Origin: Nostoc commune NIES-4072
Lineage (GTDB): Bacteria > Cyanobacteriota > Cyanobacteriia > Cyanobacteriales > Nostocaceae
DNA: 64,000 bases
NCBI RefSeq assembly: GCF_003113895.1
Contig: NZ_BDUD01000001.1
Location: 2,500,924 to 2,564,923, forward strand
Direction of reading: 5' to 3'
Shown: positions 1 through 7,942 of the stretch, one piece after another
Position numbering within the stretch: position 1 is the stretch's first letter
Layout of the letters: each line of letters opens with the position of its first letter
Made by a program: the position numbers and the translations under genes
Notes under the pieces: model-generated
Told to the model about the DNA's origin: nothing
The model's database searches: none
The model's input: only the letters and a program-made list of their open reading frames with translations

Positions 1-349
1 GAAGTGTGTTGACTCCTCTAAAGCCGATTAAGGTTTGAGTATTATTTTCAAAGCTAAAGACGGGGTTTAGTTGAATAGATGTAGTTTGAAGTTCTTGCGC
101 CCCAAGCTTTTTCAGCGCATCAACTACTGCTGTTGAACGTCGAGCAACTTCTTCTTGAACTTCGGTTGCGGTTTTTCCCTCAACTTGAATCCCCAATTGC
201 ACCTCAGTTAAGGTAGTGGGAACGTTGACTTCTCCTTGACCAGTAACTTCCAATATCTGAGAAGTGTTTGGATTAGTGCTACCAGTCAGGGAAGGGATGA
301 TCACAAGAGCCTGCTCACTCGCAACTGTGAGATTATTTGTGTTAGCCAT
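1..349 (-). CDS. SIMPL (DUF541) domain protein, 3' end outside window
   Basis: The reading frame begins at the ATG complementary to 347-349 and stays open to the window edge, so about 116 N-terminal residues are visible. It reads MANTNNLTVASEQALV, then ILEVTGQGEVNVPTTLTEVQ and GIQVEGKTATEVQEEVARRS. The pattern 'V-x-G-x-G-E-V-x-V-P-x-x-x-T-E-V-Q-L-G-I' followed by a helix with paired Glu/Arg and later 'LQTTSIQLNPV' matches the SIMPL/DUF541 family (periplasmic or cytoplasmic proteins of poorly defined role, named after a mouse kinase-associated protein). No signal peptide is evident at this start. The C-terminal half lies beyond position 1, so completeness cannot be judged. Confidence 0.8.
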   Translation of the reverse strand, partial: MANTNNLTVASEQALVIIPSLTGSTNPNTSQILEVTGQGEVNVPTTLTEVQLGIQVEGKTATEVQEEVARRSTAVVDALKKLGAQELQTTSIQLNPVFSFENNTQTLIGFRGVNTL

Positions 350-555
350 CTTATTTTCCTTGCTTAAATGATGTTTGAAACCTGCTGATGTTTTAATCTT
401 AGAGGATGTCTCAAGAGTAAGAAAGCTCACTCACCGATATCCTGTCAGTGGAAAAAATACTTAAAGATAACAGCGTAACGAGAGCCATGAATCCACCGTA
501 CCTAATTAACTTTCATCGCCGCAGTGGTAATTGCTATCGAGACTGATTCCAGTAG

Positions 556-664
556 CTAGTAGTCTGTCCCAAAATTTTTGAGAGGTTAGTGGTGTTAATA
601 TCCCCGACTTCTTGAAGAAGTCGGGGATCTAGTAGCCCCGCAAAATTAATGGGACAGACACTAG
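556..664. repeat. MITE-like element with central hairpin
   Basis: The left end CTAGTAGTCTGTCCCA and right end TGGGACAGACACTAG are inverted copies with one extra base on the left. The inner flanks (AAAATTTT / AAAATTAAT) continue the similarity. In the middle (600-628) is a near-perfect palindrome with about 13 paired bases, ATCCCCGACTTCTT facing AAGAAGTCGGGGAT. Terminal inverted repeats, about 109 bp length, no coding capacity and a stable internal stem fit a miniature inverted-repeat transposable element. A mobilising transposase is not identifiable here. Confidence 0.65.
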
Positions 665-742
665 AAAAGGCGGTAGAAAACGCAGTGTTGATATGTCAAG
701 TAGTGAATGCAATCTTTATAATGCCATCTGCGACTTAATATT

Positions 743-937
743 ACTAGGACTTACGCATTAGTAACGAAAAATCTAGGGTTTGGGCTGGGCATTGGTCATC
801 GGGCACTTGTACTGAGCGACTCGTGCCGAGCGGAGCCGAGGTAAGTCGAAGTATTGGGCATGGAAAATTCACCGATGCCCCATTCCCTATGGGCTATGAC
901 CAACTCAACGAAATAATTGTACTGCGTAAGTCGTGAT
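743..937. repeat. MITE-like element, TAGGACTTACGCA family, copy 1
   Basis: The left end TAGGACTTACGCA (745-757) and right end TGCGTAAGTC (923-932) are inverted copies. The same ends bound the elements at 1039-1239 and 48493-48795, which makes this a repeated family in the window. The interior has G- and C-rich heptamer-like tracts and no open frame. The right terminus is slightly decayed (GTCGTGA instead of GTCCTAA). Confidence 0.6.
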
Positions 938-1038
938 TACGTAACAAATTTGTTGAATCTAAAAGGGCCATAATTGTAGCAATTAAGGCACTTTTACCAT
1001 CTGGTACGCCAAAACCCAGTGAATTATTTTCCATAAAT

Positions 1039-1239
1039 ATAGAACTTACGCATTGACAGAAAAGCCAAAATAACAGGTAGAGTTTTCAAGGCTGATAGCT
1101 AGATTTTTCAATGAGATTTTAGCGATGCCTGCGGCGGGCTACGCCTACGCACTCAATCAAAGGTGATTGATAAAAGCCCGAAACAACGTATTTAGGTTGA
1201 TGCACAAGATAGTTATTTTGTACAGTGCGTAAGTCCTAA
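1039..1239. repeat. MITE-like element, TAGGACTTACGCA family, copy 2
   Basis: The left end ATAGAACTTACGCA (1040-1053) and right end TGCGTAAGTCCTAA (1226-1239) are inverted repeats of the family also seen at 743-937 and 48493-48795. The interior carries a GC-rich dispersed repeat at 1121-1150 that recurs inside the pentapeptide gene near 60711-60740. The element stops about 11 bases from the stop codon of the neighbouring minus-strand gene. Confidence 0.65.
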
Positions 1240-1249
1240 AATATATTTA

Positions 1250-1624
1250 TCAGGTAGTGGGTGAGTCTTCTTCAGGCAAGATTTCATCTATGCTGAGTAC
1301 CCACGGTATACCTTTGTCAGATGGAGGGCTAACAGTAATTCGACCTCTGTTAGTAAATCTTTTTAACATGTCGGTGAATTGGGGAACAGTGCTCATGATG
1401 TTCTGATAAGTTTCTATATCAGGGCAAATCATAATTAACATTAGAATCCCACTATTAATTTTGAAATACCAATGGCAACTTGACAACAAAATGCGTGTGA
1501 TGCGATCGCTCGCCAAGAAAAAGTTTTTCTTAGTCGCTTCTTCGAGTTGTCTAAACAGTATTTCACTCAATTGAATTGTCAGATTAGAAGGCAAATCATC
1601 TGGAGATGGGTAGGGCTGATTCAT
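1250..1624 (-). CDS. Hypothetical protein, 124 aa
   Basis: Function not recognised. The frame opens with MNQPYPSPDDLPSNL and has no signal peptide or membrane span. The centre (about residues 45-95) contains LLSSCHWYFKI, then a hydrophobic strand ending in ICPD, then a helix and a basic strand. The next gene upstream (about 1702-2052, same strand) shows the same order of elements (LLSQCYIKV, then IRIYCPD, then helix and strand), so the two may be distant paralogues. The gap between them is about 80 bases, compatible with one transcript. Its stop codon lies next to a MITE-like element. Coding is supported by normal codon use and the resemblance to its neighbour, not by a known family. Confidence 0.6.
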   Translation of the reverse strand: MNQPYPSPDDLPSNLTIQLSEILFRQLEEATKKNFFLASDRITRILLSSCHWYFKINSGILMLIMICPDIETYQNIMSTVPQFTDMLKRFTNRGRITVSPPSDKGIPWVLSIDEILPEEDSPTT

Positions 1625-1701
1625 AAAATTTTTGGAGGTTTTAAGAAATTCGCAAGCTGAGGATTAGGCAAGATTAATTTTATCCAAAATCCCAGTTTTT
1701 A

Positions 1702-2052
1702 TCATTCTTTATTTTGCGTAACAATCCACTGCAAATCTAACCATAATTGAGGATAAACCTTCTTAATCTGCGATTTGGGATCGGATAACAGATTTGTAGC
1801 ATTCACACAAACAACTTCAACTAGACCCAGATATTCTGCTACTTCTATCAGTAAGTTTTTTTCTGCCACTATAGCAGCAATTAGTCTGTCAGGACAGTAA
1901 ATTCTTATATATTTGGCATGAGGAATATATGCTCCTTTTGATTTAGAATTTAGCACTTTTATATAGCACTGGCTTAGTAATTTCCACGCTCTTGGGTGAG
2001 CTTGCTCAATAATAAGGGTAAATTGTTGGGCTAAGTCTTCTTCGGTAATCAT
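1702..2052 (-). CDS. Hypothetical protein, about 116-120 aa
   Basis: Function not recognised. Two in-frame ATGs are possible, at 2064 and 2052. I prefer the second because GGAG lies about 6 bases upstream of it, giving MITEEDLAQQFTLIIEQ. The protein is soluble, with a centre reading LLSQCYIKVLNSKSKGAY, a strand ending IRIYCPD and a helical segment. These elements align loosely with the downstream 124-residue protein. No catalytic motif is evident. It probably forms a two-gene unit with the gene at 1250-1624. Confidence 0.6.
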   Translation of the reverse strand: MITEEDLAQQFTLIIEQAHPRAWKLLSQCYIKVLNSKSKGAYIPHAKYIRIYCPDRLIAAIVAEKNLLIEVAEYLGLVEVVCVNATNLLSDPKSQIKKVYPQLWLDLQWIVTQNKE

Positions 2053-2064
2053 TACTCTCTCCAT

Positions 2065-2581
2065 TATTATTTTGCTAAAAACTGTAGTTTCATCTCATTT
2101 ATGCACAGTAAAGGTGACGTAGCACTGCTAATGCTGTCTGCATTTTTATTTAAGTAAAATTAACAATTTTTAGTTAGGGTAAAATTTACCCATGCGGCAG
2201 AATTTGTTGGTAAGTTTTCTACGGTTTTTGTTACTTTCCTATCAAGCATCAAAGCTGAAAGCGATTACTAAAACTGTATCAATCGCTGCTTTCAACCAAA
2301 TTAATTGGTATAAAGTGAAGTTACTGAAAAAAGAATTAAGCACCCAGAATAACTCTTGTGCAAGTGCCAGATAAATTAGAGCAAAAATTCTTGTCCATCG
2401 TAAGAAAATTGGCAAGATTTATGATATTCTGATTTTAGAGGGAATCAAGAGTGCGATCGCCACGGGAAAAAGCGGGTACGCCATCGCACAAAATGTCTTT
2501 GAACAAAAATGCTATACATTCAAAGATTGTGCCTTTGCCTTGGTAGATTTAGTTAAATCCGCTACGGCTTTTTGAAACTGA
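2065..2581. other. Degenerate stretch upstream of the nifH relic
   Basis: A 60-codon open frame starting at 2192 (MRQNLLVSFLRFLLLSYQ) has no recognisable family and may be spurious. Between about 2380 and 2574 another frame reads KIYDILILEGIKSAIATGKS and ends DLVKSATAF-stop. It looks protein-like in composition but lacks a start and belongs to no family I can name. I regard this as remnants joined to the nifH fragment by rearrangement, not as an intact gene. Confidence 0.4.
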
Positions 2582-2987
<406 letters not shown>

Positions 2988-3156
2988 GTCCAGTTCTGTA
3001 CCCCGACTTTTAAAGCTATTTTCAGGTAAATAGACTACGCCCTATAGGCACAGCAATGCTGTGCCCCTATGATACATGTGGTTGAAATAAATGAAAACTG
3101 CTGTAAAGCTTTCTACGTGTAGGGTCTTTGTCAGTAGAAAATGGGTTTTTGAACGC

Positions 3157-3191
3157 ATCACCAACTAAAGCTTTCGGTTTTAGTTGGTGAT
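3157..3191 (-). repeat. Hairpin at the right end of a tnpB relic
   Basis: A 13-bp perfect stem (ATCACCAACTAAA with TTTAGTTGGTGAT) and a 9-base loop lie just downstream, on the minus strand, of a tnpB-like stop codon. The flank GAACGCA precedes the stem on the plus strand. The second tnpB relic near 19096-19126 has the same flank and a stem of different sequence in the same place. This fits the structured right end of an IS200/IS605-type element, where the guide RNA of TnpB ends. A plain terminator is the alternative. Confidence 0.55.
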
Positions 3192-3198
3192 TATTTCC

Positions 3199-3312
3199 CT
3201 AAGAAGCCTTAAGACTTCTCAACGTTCCTAGAGTTACTGGCGTTCTCAGTATGCCGTTGAAGCTTTTGCCGACGAACACTCTAAAAAAGGTTTTGTCTGC
3301 CATTCCGCCATG
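3199..3312 (-). pseudogene. TnpB (IS200/IS605-type) C-terminal relic, short copy
   Basis: Read on the minus strand, the frame gives GMADKTFFRVFVGKSFNGIL followed by RTPVTLGTLRSLKAS and a stop. It aligns closely with the longer relic at 19136-19417 (GDKTFSRVFVSKSSNDTLRT, then PVTLGTLRSLVAA). Only the extreme C-terminus after the RuvC-III region is left, so the catalytic core is gone. The element's terminal hairpin follows at 3157-3191. It is non-functional as a nuclease or transposition accessory gene. Confidence 0.65.
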
Positions 3313-3501
3313 AATAACTGGCGTAGATTTAGAGGAATCTAAAACCTTTTTATACCGATAATAGAAATTTTGGCCTTGCTGAATCGAGGTATGAACTTGG
3401 ATGTAGAGAAGTAAAATTTTACGTTTCTACAAGGATTTTCACTACAACGCACAATTGTTTTCATAGCGCGATCAGCAACGCCAGAATTTTCAAACAACCT
3501 C

Positions 3502-4287
3502 TTAGCGATTTGCTACCAATTTTTGAGCGATTTTTTGCTTAAATAGACGATAAAAAAACAATGGATTACCTATGATATAACGATCCCAGAGACGAGTAGG
3601 TTCAGTAATTAAGCGTGTTAACCACTCAAAACCATTATTCGTCAGCCACTCGGGGCCACGATATGTAGAGTTAGTATAAAAATCTAGACACGCGCCTAAA
3701 GGTAAAAATACACGAGCTTCAATTTTATTGAAGTTATCTAAAATCCACCGCTCCTGTAATGGCATACCAAAACCAATATATAAAATATCTGGTCGAAAGT
3801 TATTGATTTTTTCTATTATTAAATCATTCTCCTTTCCTGATTTTTCAAAGTAACCATGATGTCCGTCTATCCGGAGATTAGGTGCAATTGATACTAACTT
3901 TGTAATTGCTTCGTCCACTACGCCGGGTTTTCCAGCTAATAAAAACAAAGAAACATTTTCTTTTTCACATTTTAATGCTAAATCTTCTATATAATCTGGT
4001 GCTGTCATCCGATGTGCAGAATCCAGCGAATAACCGCTTAAGTTAGCCGCTAACAATACGCCAAATCCATCGCAAAATACTAAATCTGCATTATTTAAAA
4101 AATCTCGATACCAAGATTTTTCATAAGCAAAATTCATAGCTCTAATATTCACATTTTCGACAATTGTTTTTTTTGGTTTTTTGACTGATTCTACTAAATA
4201 ATCGATTAATTCTTGTACTTTAACTTTATGGAATCTTGTATCAAACAACTTGATTTCAGGGAAAGTTTTCGTATCCATTGTTTCCAT
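3502..4287 (-). CDS. WecG/TagA/CpsF family glycosyltransferase (GT26)
   Basis: Transfers a sugar, in characterised members N-acetylmannosamine or its uronic acid, from a UDP donor to a membrane-linked polysaccharide intermediate. The family pattern is visible: NVNIRAMNFA early, then NADLVFCDGFGVLLAA (the conserved D-G-x-G region), then VSLFLLAGKPGVVDEA, then RPDILYIGFGMPLQERW and FLPLGACLDFYTNSTYRGPE near the C-terminus. Length (about 261 residues) is normal. An ATG at 4317 is in frame, but a strong GGAGG stands about 9 bases upstream of the ATG at 4287 (METMDTKTF), which I take as the start. A GT4 gene lies immediately upstream on the same strand, so the two probably act in the same exopolysaccharide pathway. 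The exact sugar cannot be read from sequence. Confidence 0.88.
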   Translation of the reverse strand: METMDTKTFPEIKLFDTRFHKVKVQELIDYLVESVKKPKKTIVENVNIRAMNFAYEKSWYRDFLNNADLVFCDGFGVLLAANLSGYSLDSAHRMTAPDYIEDLALKCEKENVSLFLLAGKPGVVDEAITKLVSIAPNLRIDGHHGYFEKSGKENDLIIEKINNFRPDILYIGFGMPLQERWILDNFNKIEARVFLPLGACLDFYTNSTYRGPEWLTNNGFEWLTRLITEPTRLWDRYIIGNPLFFYRLFKQKIAQKLVANR

Positions 4288-4353
4288 TGTTATTTCCTCC
4301 TTGTCTACTTTACACAAGCTTATGGTTAATCAATGATCATCAGAATATGGCTC

Positions 4354-5430
4354 TCAACCTACGACTGATGCATAAATGTATTTCAAGGATGCAAGATAAT
4401 CGTTGATATCCAAGTGTTTAACACTTATCCGGGCATTATTTCCTAGAGATATTCTCAAATTCTTATCTGCAATCAAAGATTGCATTGCCTCAGACAACTG
4501 TTGAATGTCACCTGGATTAAGTAATAAACCATTCTGGTTTTGAGTAACTACTTCGGGTATCCCTCCTACTTTAGTAGTTATGACAGCTAAACCCCAACTC
4601 ATTGCTTCTAGTAGTGCCATCGGTAAACCTTCGTTATAAGAAGGTAAAACAAATACATCAGCTTTAGCTAAAAGCTCGTCGCGTTTTTCTTTGTCTACCC
4701 AGTCAAGGATAGTGATATGGTCAACAAGATTTAGAGTTTGAATCAAACTACGAGCTTTTTCTACATCTCCATCCCCTGCCATAGTCAACTTTGCTTTACT
4801 TTTCTCTTGGGCAGGTAGAGAAGCGAATGCGTTAATTAAATCAAATGCACCTTTGCGCTGACCAATGCGCCCTAAAAATAAGAAAAATACCTGATTGGAA
4901 TCTACATGCTGTGGAATTTGGGCAGGAATTCTTACCGCGTTAGGAAGAACAATAACTTGCTCTGGCTTCAAACCAAGATTTTCGATATAGAATTTTTTCC
5001 AGCTATCTGATAAAACAATAAAACGCGTACATTTCCTAAAAGACCAACTGAGCCATTGCTTAAGAAATTGAGGAAGCTCAGAGTAAAACAAATGAAAGTC
5101 AGCACTATGAGCATGAATAATTAGCGGTTTTTGAAATAGCCAACAAATGACACTAGTGATTGAGTGACGAAAAGCGCTACCTCTCTCTGAAACATGAACG
5201 TGAATAAGGTCAGCCTTTTTATTTAATAAATTCCAAAATAACTGCCCTATTGCCTGCAAAAACACCAATACTTTGTGTGGAGCAGAGCCATTCGGTAAAG
5301 TAGTAATATGTGTAAATTTAATATCGGAAGTAGCTTCAGTAGCTTCTTCAAGGATGAGCTTTTGCACGGAAACTATTCCACCTTGACGCTCCAAGCTTTC
5401 GCCTAACATAGTAATCTTTATAGGACTCAT
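4354..5430 (-). CDS. Glycosyltransferase family 4 (GT-B fold)
   Basis: A retaining glycosyltransferase using a nucleotide sugar, expected at the cytoplasmic face of the membrane. The N-terminal half starts with the acceptor domain (ITMLGESLERQGGIVSVQKL, HVHVSERGSAFRHS, LIIHAHSADFHLFY). The C-terminal half has the donor-site signatures FLFLGRIGQRKGAFDLINA, KLTMAGDGDVEKARS and VFVLPSYNEGLPMALLEAMS, the E-x7-E region typical of GT4. Length 358 is usual. It lies 66 bases upstream of the GT26 gene, so they probably form an operon. The gap 5431-5654 to the divergent ligase gene should hold both promoters. Donor and acceptor unknown. Confidence 0.88.
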   Translation of the reverse strand: MSPIKITMLGESLERQGGIVSVQKLILEEATEATSDIKFTHITTLPNGSAPHKVLVFLQAIGQLFWNLLNKKADLIHVHVSERGSAFRHSITSVICWLFQKPLIIHAHSADFHLFYSELPQFLKQWLSWSFRKCTRFIVLSDSWKKFYIENLGLKPEQVIVLPNAVRIPAQIPQHVDSNQVFFLFLGRIGQRKGAFDLINAFASLPAQEKSKAKLTMAGDGDVEKARSLIQTLNLVDHITILDWVDKEKRDELLAKADVFVLPSYNEGLPMALLEAMSWGLAVITTKVGGIPEVVTQNQNGLLLNPGDIQQLSEAMQSLIADKNLRISLGNNARISVKHLDINDYLASLKYIYASVVG

Positions 5431-5654
5431 AACAAAAGAGCTTATTTAGGGTAGATAAATTCATCAAATATTTACGTACAGCATACCCTACTTAAACTAT
5501 GATTAAGTTATGTATTTGTCAATGATAGTCATTAACAGTTTTAGTGTAATAAAGATTACCATGTCGTCAAGAATGGGTTAAACGTTGTTAACCCGTGGCG
5601 TGTACTTTATTCTTAAAACTGGTTTAATCATCTGTTGACAGACCGGAAAAACTA

Positions 5655-7154
5655 ATGAACTTATTTGAGCTTTTAGCGGGGGAAGACAATCATCTAGCCC
5701 TAGTTACGCCGTCTGAGCGATCGCTAACCTATAAGCAATTGCGCGAGAATGTTATTGAACTGGTATCACAACTCAACAGCTTTGGATTGAAACGAGGCGA
5801 ACGCATTGCCATTGCCATGACTAACGGTTCACCAATGGCTATTACCTTTTTGGCTGTTGCCCTGTGTGGCACTGCTGCACCCTTAAATCCTAAATACAAA
5901 CAAGAAGAATTTGCCTTCTATTACGAAGATATCCAAGCAAAAGCACTGATTACGCTATCTGAGTCGCCAAAAGCAGCCATTGCCGCCGTCACACCCGACA
6001 TGATGCTGATTAATGCCAAGGTAAATACTGACGGTACACTGAGTTTTGAATTAGTCAAAGAAAAACTTCCCCCTTGCTCCCAGCTAAAAGCTCTCTTGCC
6101 TCAATCTGATGATCTGGCGATGATTCTCCACACTAGCGGCACTACCAGCCGTCCGAAGCGTGTGCCGATTCGTCATCGTAACTTAATCGCCTCAGCTAAC
6201 AACATCATTGGTGCTTACTCACTCACAGCAGCCGACACTACACTTTGCCTAATGCCCCTGTTCCACATTCACGGATTGGTGGGCTGTTTGCTGGCAACTC
6301 TCGCATCGGGCGGCACATTAATTTGTCCCAATGGTTTTAATGCCCTGGAGTTTTGGAAACTGGTAGATACCTACAAACCTACTTGGTACTCCGCAGCGCC
6401 AACCATGCATCAAACAATTTTGGCTCGCGCTAGCCGCAACACAGAAATTGTCAAAGCTAATCGCTTTCGTTTCATTCGCTCTAGTAGCGCTCCCTTGCCT
6501 CCGATTATCATTGAACAGCTAGAGGCAACTCTCAATGCTCCGGTGGTGGAATCTTACAGCATGACTGAAGCATCTCACTTAATGACCACCAACCCCCTAC
6601 CGCCAAAAGTGCGGAAACTGGGTACTGTCGGTTATGGCTTCGGTGTGGAAGTCGGCATTATGGACTCCGAAGGCAACTTATTATCTCAGGGAAGCTTGGG
6701 CGAGGTGGTGGTAAAAGCACCCAATGTTATAGATGGCTACGAAAACAACCCGGAAGCTAACGCTACAGCTTTTGTAAACGGTTGGTTCCGCACAGGAGAT
6801 CAGGGAACACTGGATGCAGACGGCTACCTCCGCTTGACTGGACGCATTAAAGAATTGATTAACCGGGGTGGAGAAAAAATTTCTCCTTTAGAAGTTGATG
6901 ATGTTTTGCTGCGCCATCCCGCCGTCGCCGAAGCCTTAGCCTTTGCCGTCCCCCACAAATATTTAGGAGAAGATATCCATGCTGCTGTTGTCCTCAAAGA
7001 AGAAGTCAGCGAAAAAGAACTTTTAGCTCACTGTTCAACCATGTTGGCAGACTTCAAAGTTCCGAAGCAAATTCACATTTTGGATCAACTACCTCGTGGC
7101 GCTACTGGGAAACTGCAACGGTTAGCTATGGCGAAATTGCTTAACATCTGCTAA
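5655..7154 (+). CDS. Acyl-CoA synthetase, oxalyl-CoA-synthetase-like (AMP-forming)
   Basis: ANL-superfamily adenylating enzyme of 499 residues, activating a carboxylate with ATP and transferring it to CoA. The phosphate loop is HTSGTTSRPK (about residues 159-168). It is followed by LMPLFHIHGLVGCLLA, ESYSMTEASHLMTTNPLPPK, GWFRTGDQG and GRIKELINRGGEKISP. The catalytic lysine is in PRGATGKLQR near the C-terminus. The specific wording 'FRFIRSSSAPLPP', 'MTEASHLM' and 'NPLPPKVRKLGTVG' resembles the plant/fungal AAE3 oxalate-CoA ligases more than long-chain or coumarate ligases. That assignment is by memory of the family. No oxalyl-CoA decarboxylase is in the window. The small gene at 7195 follows after 40 bases. 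Confidence 0.82.
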   Translation: MNLFELLAGEDNHLALVTPSERSLTYKQLRENVIELVSQLNSFGLKRGERIAIAMTNGSPMAITFLAVALCGTAAPLNPKYKQEEFAFYYEDIQAKALITLSESPKAAIAAVTPDMMLINAKVNTDGTLSFELVKEKLPPCSQLKALLPQSDDLAMILHTSGTTSRPKRVPIRHRNLIASANNIIGAYSLTAADTTLCLMPLFHIHGLVGCLLATLASGGTLICPNGFNALEFWKLVDTYKPTWYSAAPTMHQTILARASRNTEIVKANRFRFIRSSSAPLPPIIIEQLEATLNAPVVESYSMTEASHLMTTNPLPPKVRKLGTVGYGFGVEVGIMDSEGNLLSQGSLGEVVVKAPNVIDGYENNPEANATAFVNGWFRTGDQGTLDADGYLRLTGRIKELINRGGEKISPLEVDDVLLRHPAVAEALAFAVPHKYLGEDIHAAVVLKEEVSEKELLAHCSTMLADFKVPKQIHILDQLPRGATGKLQRLAMAKLLNIC

Positions 7155-7194
7155 ATCAGCGATACACTAAGGAAAATTCCTTGAGGAAGCTTTG

Positions 7195-7584
7195 ATGGCA
7201 CGGTCAAACGGGGTTAAAACTGAAATGTCTGCACAGGAATTGCCTACAATCTCAGATGAAGATACAGTGACAATTGAAGATTTACCAGAAGCTGTGGAGG
7301 ATGTCCAGGATATTGACGACATCTTGAACTCACTCAAAACCTTACTGAGTAGCCTAGAAAAACTCCAAAAAGTCCGGCAGGAAGTGGGCGACATCAAACC
7401 GTTAATCGGGCGAATGCTTGATGGTGAACTGGTTGCTGGTGAAGAGCTTGAGCAACTTAAGACAGGTGTGAGCAGTCTTTCTCGCCTTGTTCGGGCTTAT
7501 AATGACCATCAAATAGCGTTAACTAAAGCACAATCTGCTAGAAACTTGCTAGATCAAGTTCTGAAAGAGCGTAAAGCTAATTGA
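7195..7584 (+). CDS. Small acidic coiled-coil protein, 129 aa
   Basis: Function not recognised. I choose the ATG at 7195, preceded by GAGGAAG, over an in-frame TTG one codon earlier. The first 45 residues are acidic and probably disordered (ISDEDTVTIEDLPEAVEDVQ). The rest is predicted helical with heptad spacing (LNSLKTLLSSLEKLQKVRQE, LSRLVRAYNDHQIAL), suggesting a coiled coil. There is no signal peptide or membrane span. It follows the CoA ligase by 40 bases in the same direction, possibly cotranscribed. Downstream are two HIP1 octamers forming an inverted pair. Confidence 0.65.
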   Translation: MARSNGVKTEMSAQELPTISDEDTVTIEDLPEAVEDVQDIDDILNSLKTLLSSLEKLQKVRQEVGDIKPLIGRMLDGELVAGEELEQLKTGVSSLSRLVRAYNDHQIALTKAQSARNLLDQVLKERKAN

Positions 7585-7663
7585 AATAAGAAGCGATCGC
7601 ATTTCTTTATAAAGAGGCGATCGCTGTAAATTAAAGCTGTAACTCAAGCTCGCGCCTATCCCC

Positions 7664-7863
7664 ATGAAGTCTTTACAAGACTACACCACTGTTATCTGTC
7701 CCGATAACAATGGTACATTTTTTGCCTATGTACCAGCGATTTTCGGTTGTCACGCTTTGGGACAAACGCCAGATGAGGCCCGTGCTGAACTTGTCTATGT
7801 TTTTGAAATGAAATTCTAAAGCAGTTGGGTATTACAGAGGAACATTTTAATCAACTGCGATAA
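7664..7863 (+). pseudogene. HicB-type antitoxin relic
   Basis: The frame from 7664 reads MKSLQDYTTVICPDNNGTFF, then AYVPAIFGCHALGQTPDEAR, AELVYVFEMKF and a stop at 7817. This is the HicB/UPF0150 ribonuclease-H-like fold pattern (strand, 'V-P-x-x-x-G-C-x-x-x-G-x-T-x-E-A'). Intact relatives continue for 15-30 more residues. After the stop a shifted frame continues KQLGITEEHFNQLR before its own stop at 7863, suggesting a frameshift near the end. No HicA toxin (small double-stranded-RNA-binding protein) is beside it. Most likely a decayed solitary antitoxin, although a short functional protein cannot be excluded. Confidence 0.55.
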
Positions 7864-7942
7864 ATACTGTGTACTAGTATTGCAAAGTCGTATTTTACCT
7901 ATTTATTGTCAAGCGATCGCTTCATAAATAATAACTATCCAC

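Larger units (their letters stand above)
350..1249. other. Gene-free, repeat-filled stretch
   Basis: About 900 bases upstream of the SIMPL gene and downstream of a small unknown gene. I see no credible coding frame. It contains three inverted-repeat elements listed separately (556-664, 743-937, 1039-1239). A GC-rich interspersed repeat (GCGATGCCTGCGGCGGGCTA type, 1121-1150) sits inside the third one. The promoter of the SIMPL gene should lie in 350-550, but no clear box can be assigned. Confidence 0.7.

Noticed and set aside
2192..2374. Open frame of 60 codons starting MRQNLLVSFLRFLL
   Set aside because: No family, no ribosome site, and it lies in a stretch of evident gene debris.
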